Assembly (NCBI GenBank): GCA_937859855.1
Contig: CALMAR010000014.1
Location: forward strand, 1 to 10,043
DNA from: an uncultured Kineosporia sp.
GTDB taxonomy: Bacteria; Actinomycetota; Actinomycetes; Actinomycetales; Kineosporiaceae
Direction of reading: 5' to 3'
Length of the DNA stretch: 10,043 nucleotides
Positions 1 through 6,919 of this stretch are shown piece by piece. The translations under genes and the position numbers were made by a program. The notes beneath the pieces are model-generated. The model did no database searches. It was not told where the DNA came from and was given only the letters and a program-made list of their open reading frames with translations. Within the stretch, counting starts at the first letter, position 1. The number at the start of each line of letters is the position of its first letter.

Positions 1-55
1 GTCCACCACCCCGAGCCCAGGGACCGCGGCCACCGACTGCCAGGACGTCGGCTGA
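1..55 (+). CDS. pstP: C-terminal end of an upstream gene, probably the PP2C-type phosphatase PstP (partial)
   Basis: Reading from base 2, an open frame gives 17 residues (STTPSPGTAATDCQDVG) and stops at TGA 53-55. The stop shares its last base with the rodA ATG (TGATG), so the frame is probably the end of a real translationally coupled gene. In actinobacteria the gene immediately before rodA in this cluster is almost always pstP. Its product is the membrane-anchored Ser/Thr phosphatase that dephosphorylates PknA, PknB and their substrates. A short Pro/Thr/Gly tail with a late Cys fits the extracytoplasmic end of such proteins, but the stretch is too short to prove identity. The call rests on gene order; the catalytic domain lies outside the window. 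Confidence 0.5.
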   Translation, partial: STTPSPGTAATDCQDVG

Positions 56-1515
56 TGGCGGTCGTCACCCCCGTCACCCCCCGCACCGGACGCAATCTGG
101 AAGCCGTCCTGACCGGCTGCGCGGTGGGACTGTCGATCTTCGCCTATGCCCTGGTCGGCCTGGGCACCAAGGGCACCCTGCCGCCGGGGATGCTCGGCTA
201 CGGCGCCGGGCTGGGCGCGCTAGCGTTGGCCTTTCATCTGATCCTGCGCCGGTACGCCCGCTACGCCGACCCGACCCTGCTGCCGATCGCCACCCTGATC
301 AACGGCATCGGCCTGGTGATGATCCACCGGCTGGACGTCGCCAAGGACCGGTCCTTCGGCAGCTCGTTCGCCCTGCGTCAGCTGATCTGGACCACGCTGG
401 GCGTGCTCGCGGCCGGCGCCGTCGTCTACTTTCTCAAGGACCATCGCACCCTGCAGCGCTACACCTACCGGGCGATGGCGCTGGGCCTGGTGCTGCTGTT
501 GCTGCCGCTGGTGCCACTGCTGGGTAAGAACATCAACGGAGCCCGGATCTGGATCGGGCTGGGCCCGCTCTCGTTCCAGCCCGGCGAACTGGCCAAGGTC
601 GCGCTGACCGTGTTCTTCGCCGGCTATCTGGTCACCGCCCGGGACTCCCTGTCGCTGGTCGGGCGCAAGGTGCTGTTCCTGCAGCTGCCCCGGGCCCGTG
701 ACCTCGGCCCGATCCTGGTGGCCTGGGTGGTCACCCTGGGCGTGCTGGTGTTCGAGCGCGACCTGGGCACCTCGCTGCTGTTCTTCGGCCTGTTCGTGGG
801 CATGCTCTACGTGGCCACCGAACGCACCAGCTGGGTGGTGATCGGCACCGCGCTGTTCATCTTCGGCGCCTACATGGCCTGGAAGGTCTTCCCGCACGTG
901 CAGAACCGGGTGGATCTCTGGCTGCACCCGTTCGCCGCCGACACCATCGACCGGGCCACCCAGATCATCCAGGGCCTGTACGGGATGGCCGACGGCGGCC
1001 TGCTCGGCACCGGGCTGGGCCAGGGCTCACCGGACAAGGTGTACGCGGCCGAGAGCGACATGATCTTCGCCTCGATCGGCGAGGAGCTTGGCCTGACCGG
1101 CATCTTCGCTCTGCTCTGCCTGTACGCGCTGATCGTCGAGCGGGGGCTGCGGACGGCGATCGGTGTCCGCGACGGTTTCGGCAAGCTACTGGCCGGTGGC
1201 CTGGCCTTCACCATCGCGCTGCAGTGCTTCGTGGTGGCCGGCGGCGTCACCCGGGTGATCCCGCTGACCGGTCTGGTGATGCCGCTGCTGGCCTACGGCG
1301 GCTCGGCGCTGCTGTCGAACTGGATGATCATCGGCCTGCTGCTGCGGATCTCCGACTCGGCCCGGCGCCCGGCTCCGGCCACCACGTCGGCGCCGATCAT
1401 CGACGTCGATCCGGAGTTCATCGACCCGCAGGAGCCGCCCGGCGATCCGGACGATGCCGAGCTGGCCCCGGCCCCGGCCGCCGGTGACCAGGCGACGGTG
1501 GTGGTCCGGCCGTGA
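55..1515 (+). CDS. rodA: RodA, SEDS-family peptidoglycan glycosyltransferase (FtsW/RodA/SpoVE family)
   Basis: This is a polytopic membrane enzyme that polymerises lipid II into glycan strands, working with the transpeptidase encoded next to it. The 486 residues contain about ten hydrophobic segments, from around residue 20 to 432. SEDS signatures are clear: GARIWIGLGPLSFQPGELAK at 162-181, ERDLGTS at 234-240, RVDLWLHPF at 285-293, and ESDMIFASIGEELG at 333-346. The last holds Asp335, probably the essential Asp of the family. TGLVMPLLAYGGSALLSNW at 405-423 is the C-terminal hallmark. Residues 437-486 form a Pro/Ala/Asp-rich cytoplasmic tail with Thr443, Thr444 and Thr481. Mycobacterial RodA tails are reported targets of the neighbouring kinases, so these are candidate phosphosites by inference only. 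The ATG overlaps the upstream stop by one base and the gene overlaps pbpA by four. FtsW is the family alternative; the pstP-rodA-pbpA-pknAB context points to RodA. Confidence 0.96.
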   Translation: MAVVTPVTPRTGRNLEAVLTGCAVGLSIFAYALVGLGTKGTLPPGMLGYGAGLGALALAFHLILRRYARYADPTLLPIATLINGIGLVMIHRLDVAKDRSFGSSFALRQLIWTTLGVLAAGAVVYFLKDHRTLQRYTYRAMALGLVLLLLPLVPLLGKNINGARIWIGLGPLSFQPGELAKVALTVFFAGYLVTARDSLSLVGRKVLFLQLPRARDLGPILVAWVVTLGVLVFERDLGTSLLFFGLFVGMLYVATERTSWVVIGTALFIFGAYMAWKVFPHVQNRVDLWLHPFAADTIDRATQIIQGLYGMADGGLLGTGLGQGSPDKVYAAESDMIFASIGEELGLTGIFALLCLYALIVERGLRTAIGVRDGFGKLLAGGLAFTIALQCFVVAGGVTRVIPLTGLVMPLLAYGGSALLSNWMIIGLLLRISDSARRPAPATTSAPIIDVDPEFIDPQEPPGDPDDAELAPAPAAGDQATVVVRP

Positions 1516-2966
1516 ACTCACCCCTGCGCAAGCTGGGCGGCGTGGTCGCGTTGCTGTTCGCGTCACTGCTGATCAGCACCACCTGGGTGCAGTTCGCCGA
1601 CGCCGACTCACTGCGGCACCGGCCGTTCAACAGCCGGGAGCGGATCCGGGAGCTGAGCCGCGAGCGCGGGGCGATCCTGGTCAGCGGAACGGAGATCGCC
1701 AAGTCGGTGGCCTCCGACGACGAGTACAAGTTCCAGCGCACCTATCCGGGGGGGTCCAAGTACGCCGGGGTGACGGGGTTCTTCTCCCTGTTCCGGGATC
1801 CGGCCGGCACCGAGGCGGCGGAGAACGACTTCCTGTCCGGCAGTTCGGGCCAGCTGTTCTACCGGCGGATCGGCGACCTGCTGACCGGCGAGGAGCCCAA
1901 GGGCGCCTCGGTCGAGCTGACCATCAATCCCAAGGTGCAGGACGCCGCCTGGGATGCGCTCGGCGACCAGCGCGGGGCTGTGGTGGCGCTGAACCCGAAA
2001 ACCGGCAACATCCTGGCCATGGTGAGCAAGCCCTCGTACAACCCGGCCAGTCTCGCCTCGCACAGCCAGAAGCAGGCCGCCACGGCTTACAGCACCTTGC
2101 TCAAGACGGACGGCGACCCGCTGAACAACAAGGCCATCGCCGGCGACCTGTACCCGCCCGGGTCCACCTTCAAGCTGATTACATCGGCCGCGGCGCTCTC
2201 GAGTGGCAACTACACCAAGGACAGCGTGCTCGACGGCCCGGCACAGCTGGACTTGCCGGACACGACGGTGCCCCTGCGCAACGACGACCTGCAGCCCTGC
2301 GGCCCCGGTGGCAAGGTCAGCCTGGCCGATGCCCTGAAGATCTCCTGCAACACCGCGTACGGCCAGCTCGGGCTCGACCTGGGCGCTGCGGCCCTGGCTC
2401 AGCAGGCGGCCAAGTTCGGCTTCGGGCAGGACCTCTCGATCCCGCTCAAGGTCACCCCGAGCACCTTCCCGCAGGATGCCAACCGGCCGCAGACCGCGCA
2501 GTCGGCCATCGGCCAGTTCGACGTCCGGGTCACTCCGTTGCAGATGGCGATGGTCGCGGCCGGAATCGCCAACGACGGTAAGGTGATGCGGCCTAACCTG
2601 GTGAGCAAGGTGCAGACGCAGGATTTCCGGGTGATCGACGAACACGATCCGGTCGAACTGTCGCAGGCGGTCACCTCGGATGTGGCCGATCAGCTCAAGC
2701 AGATGATGGAACTGGTCGTCACTTCGGGAACCGGCACCCGCGCTCAGATCCCCGGGGTCAAGGTGGCCGGCAAGACCGGCACCGCCCAGCACGGCAATAA
2801 CGTGGCTCCGCATGCCTGGTTCACCGCGTTCGCCCCGGCCGACGATCCCAAGGTGGCGGTGGCAGTGGTGGTCGAGGACGGCGGCAAGCTAGGCAATGAG
2901 GCGTTCGGCGGAACGGTCGCGGCGCCGATTGCCAAGCAGGTGATCGAGGCGGTGCTCAGCCAATGA
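1512..2966 (+). CDS. pbpA: Penicillin-binding protein A, class B transpeptidase
   Basis: This is a monofunctional D,D-transpeptidase that cross-links peptidoglycan, the partner of RodA in this operon. The 484-residue protein has an N-terminal membrane anchor at about 10-28. A dimerisation-type region follows, with VTGFFSL at 87-93. The penicillin-binding domain runs from about 152 to the end. All three active-site motifs are present: S218-T-F-K221 with the nucleophilic serine, S278-C-N280, and K421-T-G423 followed by TA. AWFTAFAP at 435-442 is a further typical element. Length and motif spacing match mycobacterial PbpA. It starts at GTG 1512, whose GTGA overlaps the rodA stop by four bases, so translation is probably coupled. 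The coding sequence contains a run of seven G at 1748-1754. Mycobacterial PbpA is a reported PknB substrate, which fits the kinase genes directly downstream. Confidence 0.96.
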   Translation: MNSPLRKLGGVVALLFASLLISTTWVQFADADSLRHRPFNSRERIRELSRERGAILVSGTEIAKSVASDDEYKFQRTYPGGSKYAGVTGFFSLFRDPAGTEAAENDFLSGSSGQLFYRRIGDLLTGEEPKGASVELTINPKVQDAAWDALGDQRGAVVALNPKTGNILAMVSKPSYNPASLASHSQKQAATAYSTLLKTDGDPLNNKAIAGDLYPPGSTFKLITSAAALSSGNYTKDSVLDGPAQLDLPDTTVPLRNDDLQPCGPGGKVSLADALKISCNTAYGQLGLDLGAAALAQQAAKFGFGQDLSIPLKVTPSTFPQDANRPQTAQSAIGQFDVRVTPLQMAMVAAGIANDGKVMRPNLVSKVQTQDFRVIDEHDPVELSQAVTSDVADQLKQMMELVVTSGTGTRAQIPGVKVAGKTGTAQHGNNVAPHAWFTAFAPADDPKVAVAVVVEDGGKLGNEAFGGTVAAPIAKQVIEAVLSQ

Positions 2967-2980
2967 TCAGCCAGTGATCA
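2959..2980 (+). repeat. 11-bp tandem duplication at the pbpA-pknA junction, creating a four-codon relay ORF
   Basis: GCCAATGATCA (2959-2969) is followed directly by GCCAGTGATCA (2970-2980), with one mismatch in 11. The first copy holds the pbpA stop TGA (2964-2966) inside ATGA. That ATG (2963) opens a tiny frame, Met-Ile-Ser-Gln, which ends at TGA 2975-2977. This second TGA overlaps the pknA GTG at 2974 as GTGA. No good Shine-Dalgarno sequence precedes the GTG, so coupling by termination and re-initiation is plausible. Removing one repeat unit would give the ordinary ATGA overlap and the same PknA N-terminus. Confidence 0.8.
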
Positions 2981-4398
2981 CGAGTTCGGGCCAGCGGCTG
3001 GGTGAGCGGTACGTACTGGACGAACGCTTGGCCGTGGGCGGGATGGGCGAGGTCTGGAGCGCGCACGACGAGAAGCTGAACCGGGCGGTCGCGATCAAGG
3101 TGCTCCGGCTGGACCTGGCCCCGGACACGGCCTTCCAGCGCCGGTTCCGGGCCGAGGCTCGCACCGCGGCCGCGCTCAGCCACGGCGGGATCGCCGCCGT
3201 CTTCGACTACGGCGAAGCCCTCGGCTCGGCCTACTTGGTCATGGAACTGGTTCCCGGAGAACCACTTTCCGCGATGATCTCGCGTGAAGGGGCGCTCGGA
3301 ACCGACCGCACCCTGCAGATCATCTCCCAGGCGGCCCGGGCCCTGCACGCCGCCCACCGCCACGGCGTGGTGCACCGGGACATCAAGCCCGCCAACCTGA
3401 TGATCACCCCGGAACTGCGGGTCAAGGTGACCGACTTCGGCATTGCCCGCCCCCGCGATCACGAGCCGCTGACCGCCACCGGCCAGGTGATGGGCACCGC
3501 GCACTATCTGGCGCCAGAGCTGGCCCGGGGGGAGGTCGCCAGCCCGCTGTCCGACGTCTACGCGCTCGGCGTGGTGGCCTACGAGTGCCTGGCCGGCTGG
3601 CGGCCGTTCGACGGGGACAACCAGATCGAGGTGGCCACCGCGCACCTGCAGGACGAGCCGCCGCCACTGCCAGGCACCATCCCGGGTCCGGTCCGGGCCG
3701 CGGTGATGTCGGCGATGGCCAAGAACCCGGCCGCCCGGCCGCAGGGTGCGCACATGCTGGCCACGGTGATGGAAGATCTGCGGCTGCGGCGGCTGGCCGG
3801 CGATCCGGAACTCAACGGCCGCAGCGTGGCCACCCCGAATCCGATCGGCAGCTGGCCGGCCGATGCCGTCACCCCGCCGCGTGGTCACGCCGTTCCCGCG
3901 CACACCGGCGGCGCTGACGACCCTCCGGCCACACTCTCTGATTCGTGGCGCCAGCTGGGCCGTGAGCCAGTCCATCAGCTGGCCCGTCAGCCGGCCCACC
4001 AGGCAGCCCACCAGCCGGGCCACCAGCGAGGTCGTTCCCCGGCGCATCAGTCTTCCCGGCAGGCCTCGGGCGTCCCAACCCGTTCGCTGCCCTCCCGAGC
4101 TGGCGGGTCGCGCGGTGGCCGGACCCGCCGCCGCCTGAGCGTCCCGCTGGCGGCGCTGATCGTGCTGATCCTGCTGGTGGTGGCCAGCACGATCTGGGCC
4201 AGCCGGTCGCGGGGAGCTGAACCACCAGCGCGACGGCCAGTCCGATCTGCCGATGCTGTTTCTGGACCGGCGGAATCCGGCGGAACGGTCACTGACGTGG
4301 CGCGGCGGGCGGTGTCCGTGCAAGGGTCACCTGCATCTGAACGCAGATCTGATCGCGGCCGTCCAGGAGACCGCGAAATCGAGGGATGGACCCGGTGA
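2974..4398 (+). CDS. pknA: PknA, transmembrane Ser/Thr protein kinase
   Basis: This Hanks-type kinase acts on cell-shape and division proteins in partnership with PknB. The catalytic domain spans about residues 13-275. It shows a Gly-rich loop (GGMGEVW, 22-28), Lys42 in VAIK, a candidate alpha-C Glu61, H134-R-D136 with Lys138 and Asn141, D154-F-G156, and APE at 180-182. The activation loop has Thr167 and Thr169, placed like the autophosphorylated pair of mycobacterial PknA. The juxtamembrane linker (about 280-388) is disordered and carries an unusual HQ repeat at 334-359. One hydrophobic segment (390-409) crosses the membrane, leaving a short outside tail (410-474). The start is GTG 2974; the ATG at 2963 is out of frame and stops after four codons. 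The tail from about base 4214 has poor third-position GC and looks unlike its neighbours, so a frameshift or sequencing error there is possible. The kinase call is secure; the exact C-terminus is not. Confidence 0.93.
   Translation: MITSSGQRLGERYVLDERLAVGGMGEVWSAHDEKLNRAVAIKVLRLDLAPDTAFQRRFRAEARTAAALSHGGIAAVFDYGEALGSAYLVMELVPGEPLSAMISREGALGTDRTLQIISQAARALHAAHRHGVVHRDIKPANLMITPELRVKVTDFGIARPRDHEPLTATGQVMGTAHYLAPELARGEVASPLSDVYALGVVAYECLAGWRPFDGDNQIEVATAHLQDEPPPLPGTIPGPVRAAVMSAMAKNPAARPQGAHMLATVMEDLRLRRLAGDPELNGRSVATPNPIGSWPADAVTPPRGHAVPAHTGGADDPPATLSDSWRQLGREPVHQLARQPAHQAAHQPGHQRGRSPAHQSSRQASGVPTRSLPSRAGGSRGGRTRRRLSVPLAALIVLILLVVASTIWASRSRGAEPPARRPVRSADAVSGPAESGGTVTDVARRAVSVQGSPASERRSDRGRPGDREIEGWTR
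4381..4385 (+). promoter_or_regulatory. Ribosome binding site that favours the GTG 4395 start of pknB
   Basis: GAGGG at 4381-4385 lies immediately against the in-frame ATG at 4386, too close to serve it. It is nine bases from the in-frame GTG at 4395, a normal spacing. That GTG also overlaps the pknA stop as GTGA (4395-4398), the same junction type as rodA-pbpA. I therefore prefer GTG 4395 over ATG 4386; the difference is three residues. Confidence 0.55.
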
Positions 4399-6263
4399 AC
4401 GACAGCCCACGTGTGCTCGGCAACCGCTACCAGGTCGGTGATCTGCTCGGCCGGGGCGGAATGGCCGAGGTGCATCAGGGCCGGGACACCCGGCTGGGCC
4501 GCAGCGTGGCGATCAAGCTGCTGCGCACCGACCTGGCTCGGGACCCCACCTTCCAGGCCCGGTTCCGGCGGGAGGCGCAGTCCGCCGCCGCGCTGAACCA
4601 CCCGGCGATCGTCTCGGTCTACGACACCGGCGAGGAGCAGGTGGTCGAGGCCGGCGGCGCGGTGGTGAACCTGCCGTACATCGTGATGGAGTACGTCGCC
4701 GGGCGCACTCTGCGAGATCTGCTGGCCGAGCACCACCATCTCGACGTCGACTTCGCCTTGGAGATCACCGCCGGGGTGCTGTCCGCGCTGGAATACAGCC
4801 ACCGGATCGGCATCGTGCACCGCGACATCAAGCCCGCGAACGTGATGCTGACGCCCACCGGCGATGTCAAGGTGATGGACTTCGGCATCGCCCGGGCAAT
4901 GGCGGACGCCTCGTCCACGATGACCCAGACCCAGGCCGTGATCGGCACCGCCCAGTACCTGTCGCCCGAGCAGGCCCGGGGCGAGCAGGTGGACACCCGC
5001 AGCGACCTCTACTCGGCCGGCTGCTTGCTGTTCGAGCTGCTCACCGGGCGCCCGCCGTTCGTGGCCGACTCACCCGTGGCGGTGGCCTATCAGCACGTGC
5101 GCGAGCAGCCCCCGGCACCCAGCCAGCTGGTGCCGGGCATCCCCGAAGCAGTGGACCGGATCGTGCTGCACTCGCTGGCCAAGGGCCGGGAGGAGCGCTA
5201 CCAGACCGCAGCCGACTTCCGGGCGGACGTCGAGGCCGCCCGCGGCGGCCGTCAGGTGATGGCCTCGATCCCGGCTAGCTCGGCCTCGGCGGCCACCACC
5301 CAGTTCGCGCCTCCGCCCGAGACCGGCACCACCCGGGTTATGGGTTACGCGGCCGGGCCGGGCCCGGTCGGCGGCGGCCCCCTGCTGGGTCAGACCGGTG
5401 CAGGCGGGTACCCCCCGGCCTACGATCCCGAGCAGGACTATCGGCGGCGGGACCAGCGCCAGCCTCCGGCGTCCCGGAGGGGCCCGATCATCGCCGGCAT
5501 CGCGATCGTGGTGATCGCCGCGCTGGCGGGCTTCTTCCTGATTCACACCCTGAACGGCGACAAGGACGAGGCCGCGAGCACCGAGCAGATACCTTCGGTC
5601 GCTGGACAGCTGGCCGCGGTCGCCGTGGACACCCTGTCCAAGGCCGGTTTCACGGTTGCGCCCAAGCTCGTGGAGGAAACGTCGGCCACGGTCAAGGCGG
5701 GCAGGGTGACCCGCACCGACCCGGCGGAGGGTACCTCGGTGCCCACCACTCAGCAGATCACGCTCTTCGTCAGCTCCGGAACCGGCGAGACCCAAGTAAC
5801 GGTGCCCAACCTGGTCGGCCAGACCCAGGAACAGGCGGCCGCAGCCCTGGCCAAGATCAACCTCAAGCTGGGTGAGTCGACAACGGGAAACGACGTCACC
5901 CAGAAGCCTGAGCACATCTTCAAGACCGAACCGGCCGGTGGAGACAGTGCGCCGACGGGATCGACGGTCGACATCTTCCTCTCCAGCACGGTGACCACAG
6001 TGCCGAAGGTCGTCGGGCTCAGCCGCGACGACGCTCACAGCGCGCTGAAGAAGGCCGACCTGAAGTGGAAGGACACCGAGGAGAAGACCGGCGACGGCGA
6101 ACCGGATCAGGTGGTGGACCAGTCCCTCGCCGACGGGCTGAGTATTCGCCGGGGGCAGACCGTGGAGCTGACCATCGCCGAGCCGCCGGACGACCAGACT
6201 CCGAGCCCGAGCGCGACCACCCCGCCCGTGACACCTAACCCCAGCGGCACATCGACCCCGTAA
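4395..6263 (+). CDS. pknB: PknB, PASTA-domain transmembrane Ser/Thr protein kinase
   Basis: This receptor-like kinase senses muropeptide or lipid II fragments outside the cell and phosphorylates growth and division proteins inside. It has 622 residues from GTG 4395, or 625 if ATG 4386 is used. Numbered from the GTG, the kinase domain (about 10-275) has a Gly loop (GRGGMAEV, 19-26), Lys41, Glu60, H142-R-D144 with Lys146 and Asn149, D162-F-G164, and SPE of the P+1 region. Activation-loop Thr177 and Thr179 sit in MTQTQAVIGTAQY, matching the T171/T173 pair of M. tuberculosis PknB. A Gly/Pro-rich linker (about 285-360) precedes the membrane segment (about 364-385). Three PASTA repeats follow, at about 397-462, 467-532 and 534-595; M. 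tuberculosis PknB has four. The end is a Pro/Ser/Thr-rich tail of about 25 residues, perhaps wall-embedded. The gene closes the operon and converges on trpG. Confidence 0.97.
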   Translation: MNDSPRVLGNRYQVGDLLGRGGMAEVHQGRDTRLGRSVAIKLLRTDLARDPTFQARFRREAQSAAALNHPAIVSVYDTGEEQVVEAGGAVVNLPYIVMEYVAGRTLRDLLAEHHHLDVDFALEITAGVLSALEYSHRIGIVHRDIKPANVMLTPTGDVKVMDFGIARAMADASSTMTQTQAVIGTAQYLSPEQARGEQVDTRSDLYSAGCLLFELLTGRPPFVADSPVAVAYQHVREQPPAPSQLVPGIPEAVDRIVLHSLAKGREERYQTAADFRADVEAARGGRQVMASIPASSASAATTQFAPPPETGTTRVMGYAAGPGPVGGGPLLGQTGAGGYPPAYDPEQDYRRRDQRQPPASRRGPIIAGIAIVVIAALAGFFLIHTLNGDKDEAASTEQIPSVAGQLAAVAVDTLSKAGFTVAPKLVEETSATVKAGRVTRTDPAEGTSVPTTQQITLFVSSGTGETQVTVPNLVGQTQEQAAAALAKINLKLGESTTGNDVTQKPEHIFKTEPAGGDSAPTGSTVDIFLSSTVTTVPKVVGLSRDDAHSALKKADLKWKDTEEKTGDGEPDQVVDQSLADGLSIRRGQTVELTIAEPPDDQTPSPSATTPPVTPNPSGTSTP

Positions 6264-6299
6264 AAACCGTTGCTCGGTCGAGGCAGTTATTGCCGGACC
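6262..6299 (-). terminator. Putative terminator between convergent pknB and trpG, best suited to trpG
   Basis: Two mutually exclusive hairpins can form. GGTC-GA-GGCA-GTTAT-TGCC-G-GACC (6276-6299) gives eight pairs with a small internal loop and spans the trpG stop. ACCG-TTGCT-CGGT (6266-6278) gives four pairs. On the minus strand the smaller stem is followed directly by five T (complement of A 6262-6266), like a small intrinsic terminator for trpG. No T run follows on the plus strand, so termination of pknB here is less clear. No folding energies were calculated. Confidence 0.4.
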
Positions 6300-6919
6300 A
6301 GGGGAGCCATCCCGGTGCTGCGCTCAACCGCGCCCGGATCGCCGCAGCTGGCCAGCCAGTTGGCCAGTAGCCGGTGACCGCCCTGGGTCAGAACCGACTC
6401 AGGATGGAACTGCACGCCGTACAGCGGCAGCTCGCGATGCCGCAGGGACATCACCACGCCGCTGCTGGTCCGGCCATTGACCAGCAGCGAACTGGGAACG
6501 GTGTCCTCGAGCACCGCCAGCGAGTGGTATCGGGTCGCGGTGAACGGTGACGGCAGACCCTCCAGTACGCCGGTACCGTCGTGCTCAACCTCGCTGGTCT
6601 TGCCATGCATCAGCTCACTGGCGTGAGTGACGGTGGCCCCGAACACCTCGCCCAACGCCTGATGCCCCAGGCACACGCCCAGCATGGGCTGACCCGTGTC
6701 CGCGCAGTGCCGCACCATCTGCGGGCAGATCCCGGCGTCGGCCGGCGCACCGGGACCGGGGGAGAGCAGCACGCCGTCGTAGCCCTGCGCGTCGTCCACG
6801 CTGACCGCATCATTGCGGCGGACGTCGCAGACCGCGCCCAGCTGCCCGAGGTAACCGGCGATGGTGTAGACGAAGCTGTCGTAGTTGTCCACCACCAGCA
6901 CACGCACCGGATTCTTCAT
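6287..6919 (-). CDS. trpG: Class I glutamine amidotransferase, anthranilate / aminodeoxychorismate synthase component II
   Basis: This subunit releases ammonia from glutamine for a chorismate-using partner (TrpE or PabB), feeding tryptophan or folate synthesis in the cytoplasm. The 210 residues show the TrpG/PabA pattern: DNYDSFVYTI at 11-20, SPGPGAP oxyanion region at 53-59, nucleophile Cys83 in LGVCLGHQALG (80-90), GKTSEV at 106-111, ATRYHSL at 128-134, and the catalytic His172 and Glu174 in GVQFHPES. Sequence alone does not separate TrpG from PabA, and a single amphibolic subunit is common in actinobacteria. No synthase component I is in the window. The ATG overlaps the stop of the DUF881 gene by four bases (ATGA, 6916-6919), so the two are probably coupled. 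A trpG at this place beside pknB is conserved in mycobacteria, with no known functional link to the kinases. Confidence 0.93.
   Translation of the reverse strand: MKNPVRVLVVDNYDSFVYTIAGYLGQLGAVCDVRRNDAVSVDDAQGYDGVLLSPGPGAPADAGICPQMVRHCADTGQPMLGVCLGHQALGEVFGATVTHASELMHGKTSEVEHDGTGVLEGLPSPFTATRYHSLAVLEDTVPSSLLVNGRTSSGVVMSLRHRELPLYGVQFHPESVLTQGGHRLLANWLASCGDPGAVERSTGMAPLVRQ

Noticed and set aside
1748..1754. Run of seven G in pbpA as a phase-variation switch
   Set aside because: It encodes a Gly-Gly stretch in a very GC-rich genome, the frame is intact, and PbpA is a core wall enzyme; no other sign of slippage.
1608..2813. 401-codon open frame on the minus strand opposite pbpA
   Set aside because: It lies under a transpeptidase with all motifs intact and its composition is typical of antisense GC-rich frames.
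2956..4323. 455-codon open frame on the minus strand opposite pknA
   Set aside because: It is a mirror of GC-rich coding sequence: Arg/Gly/His-rich, without family motifs, and wholly opposite a clear kinase.
5340..5400. GC palindromes such as CCGGGCCCGG in the pknB linker
   Set aside because: They follow from Gly/Pro codons in the linker; no regulatory setting supports them.
5070..6038. 322-codon open frame on the minus strand opposite pknB
   Set aside because: It is a shadow of the kinase and PASTA coding region with no motif of its own.
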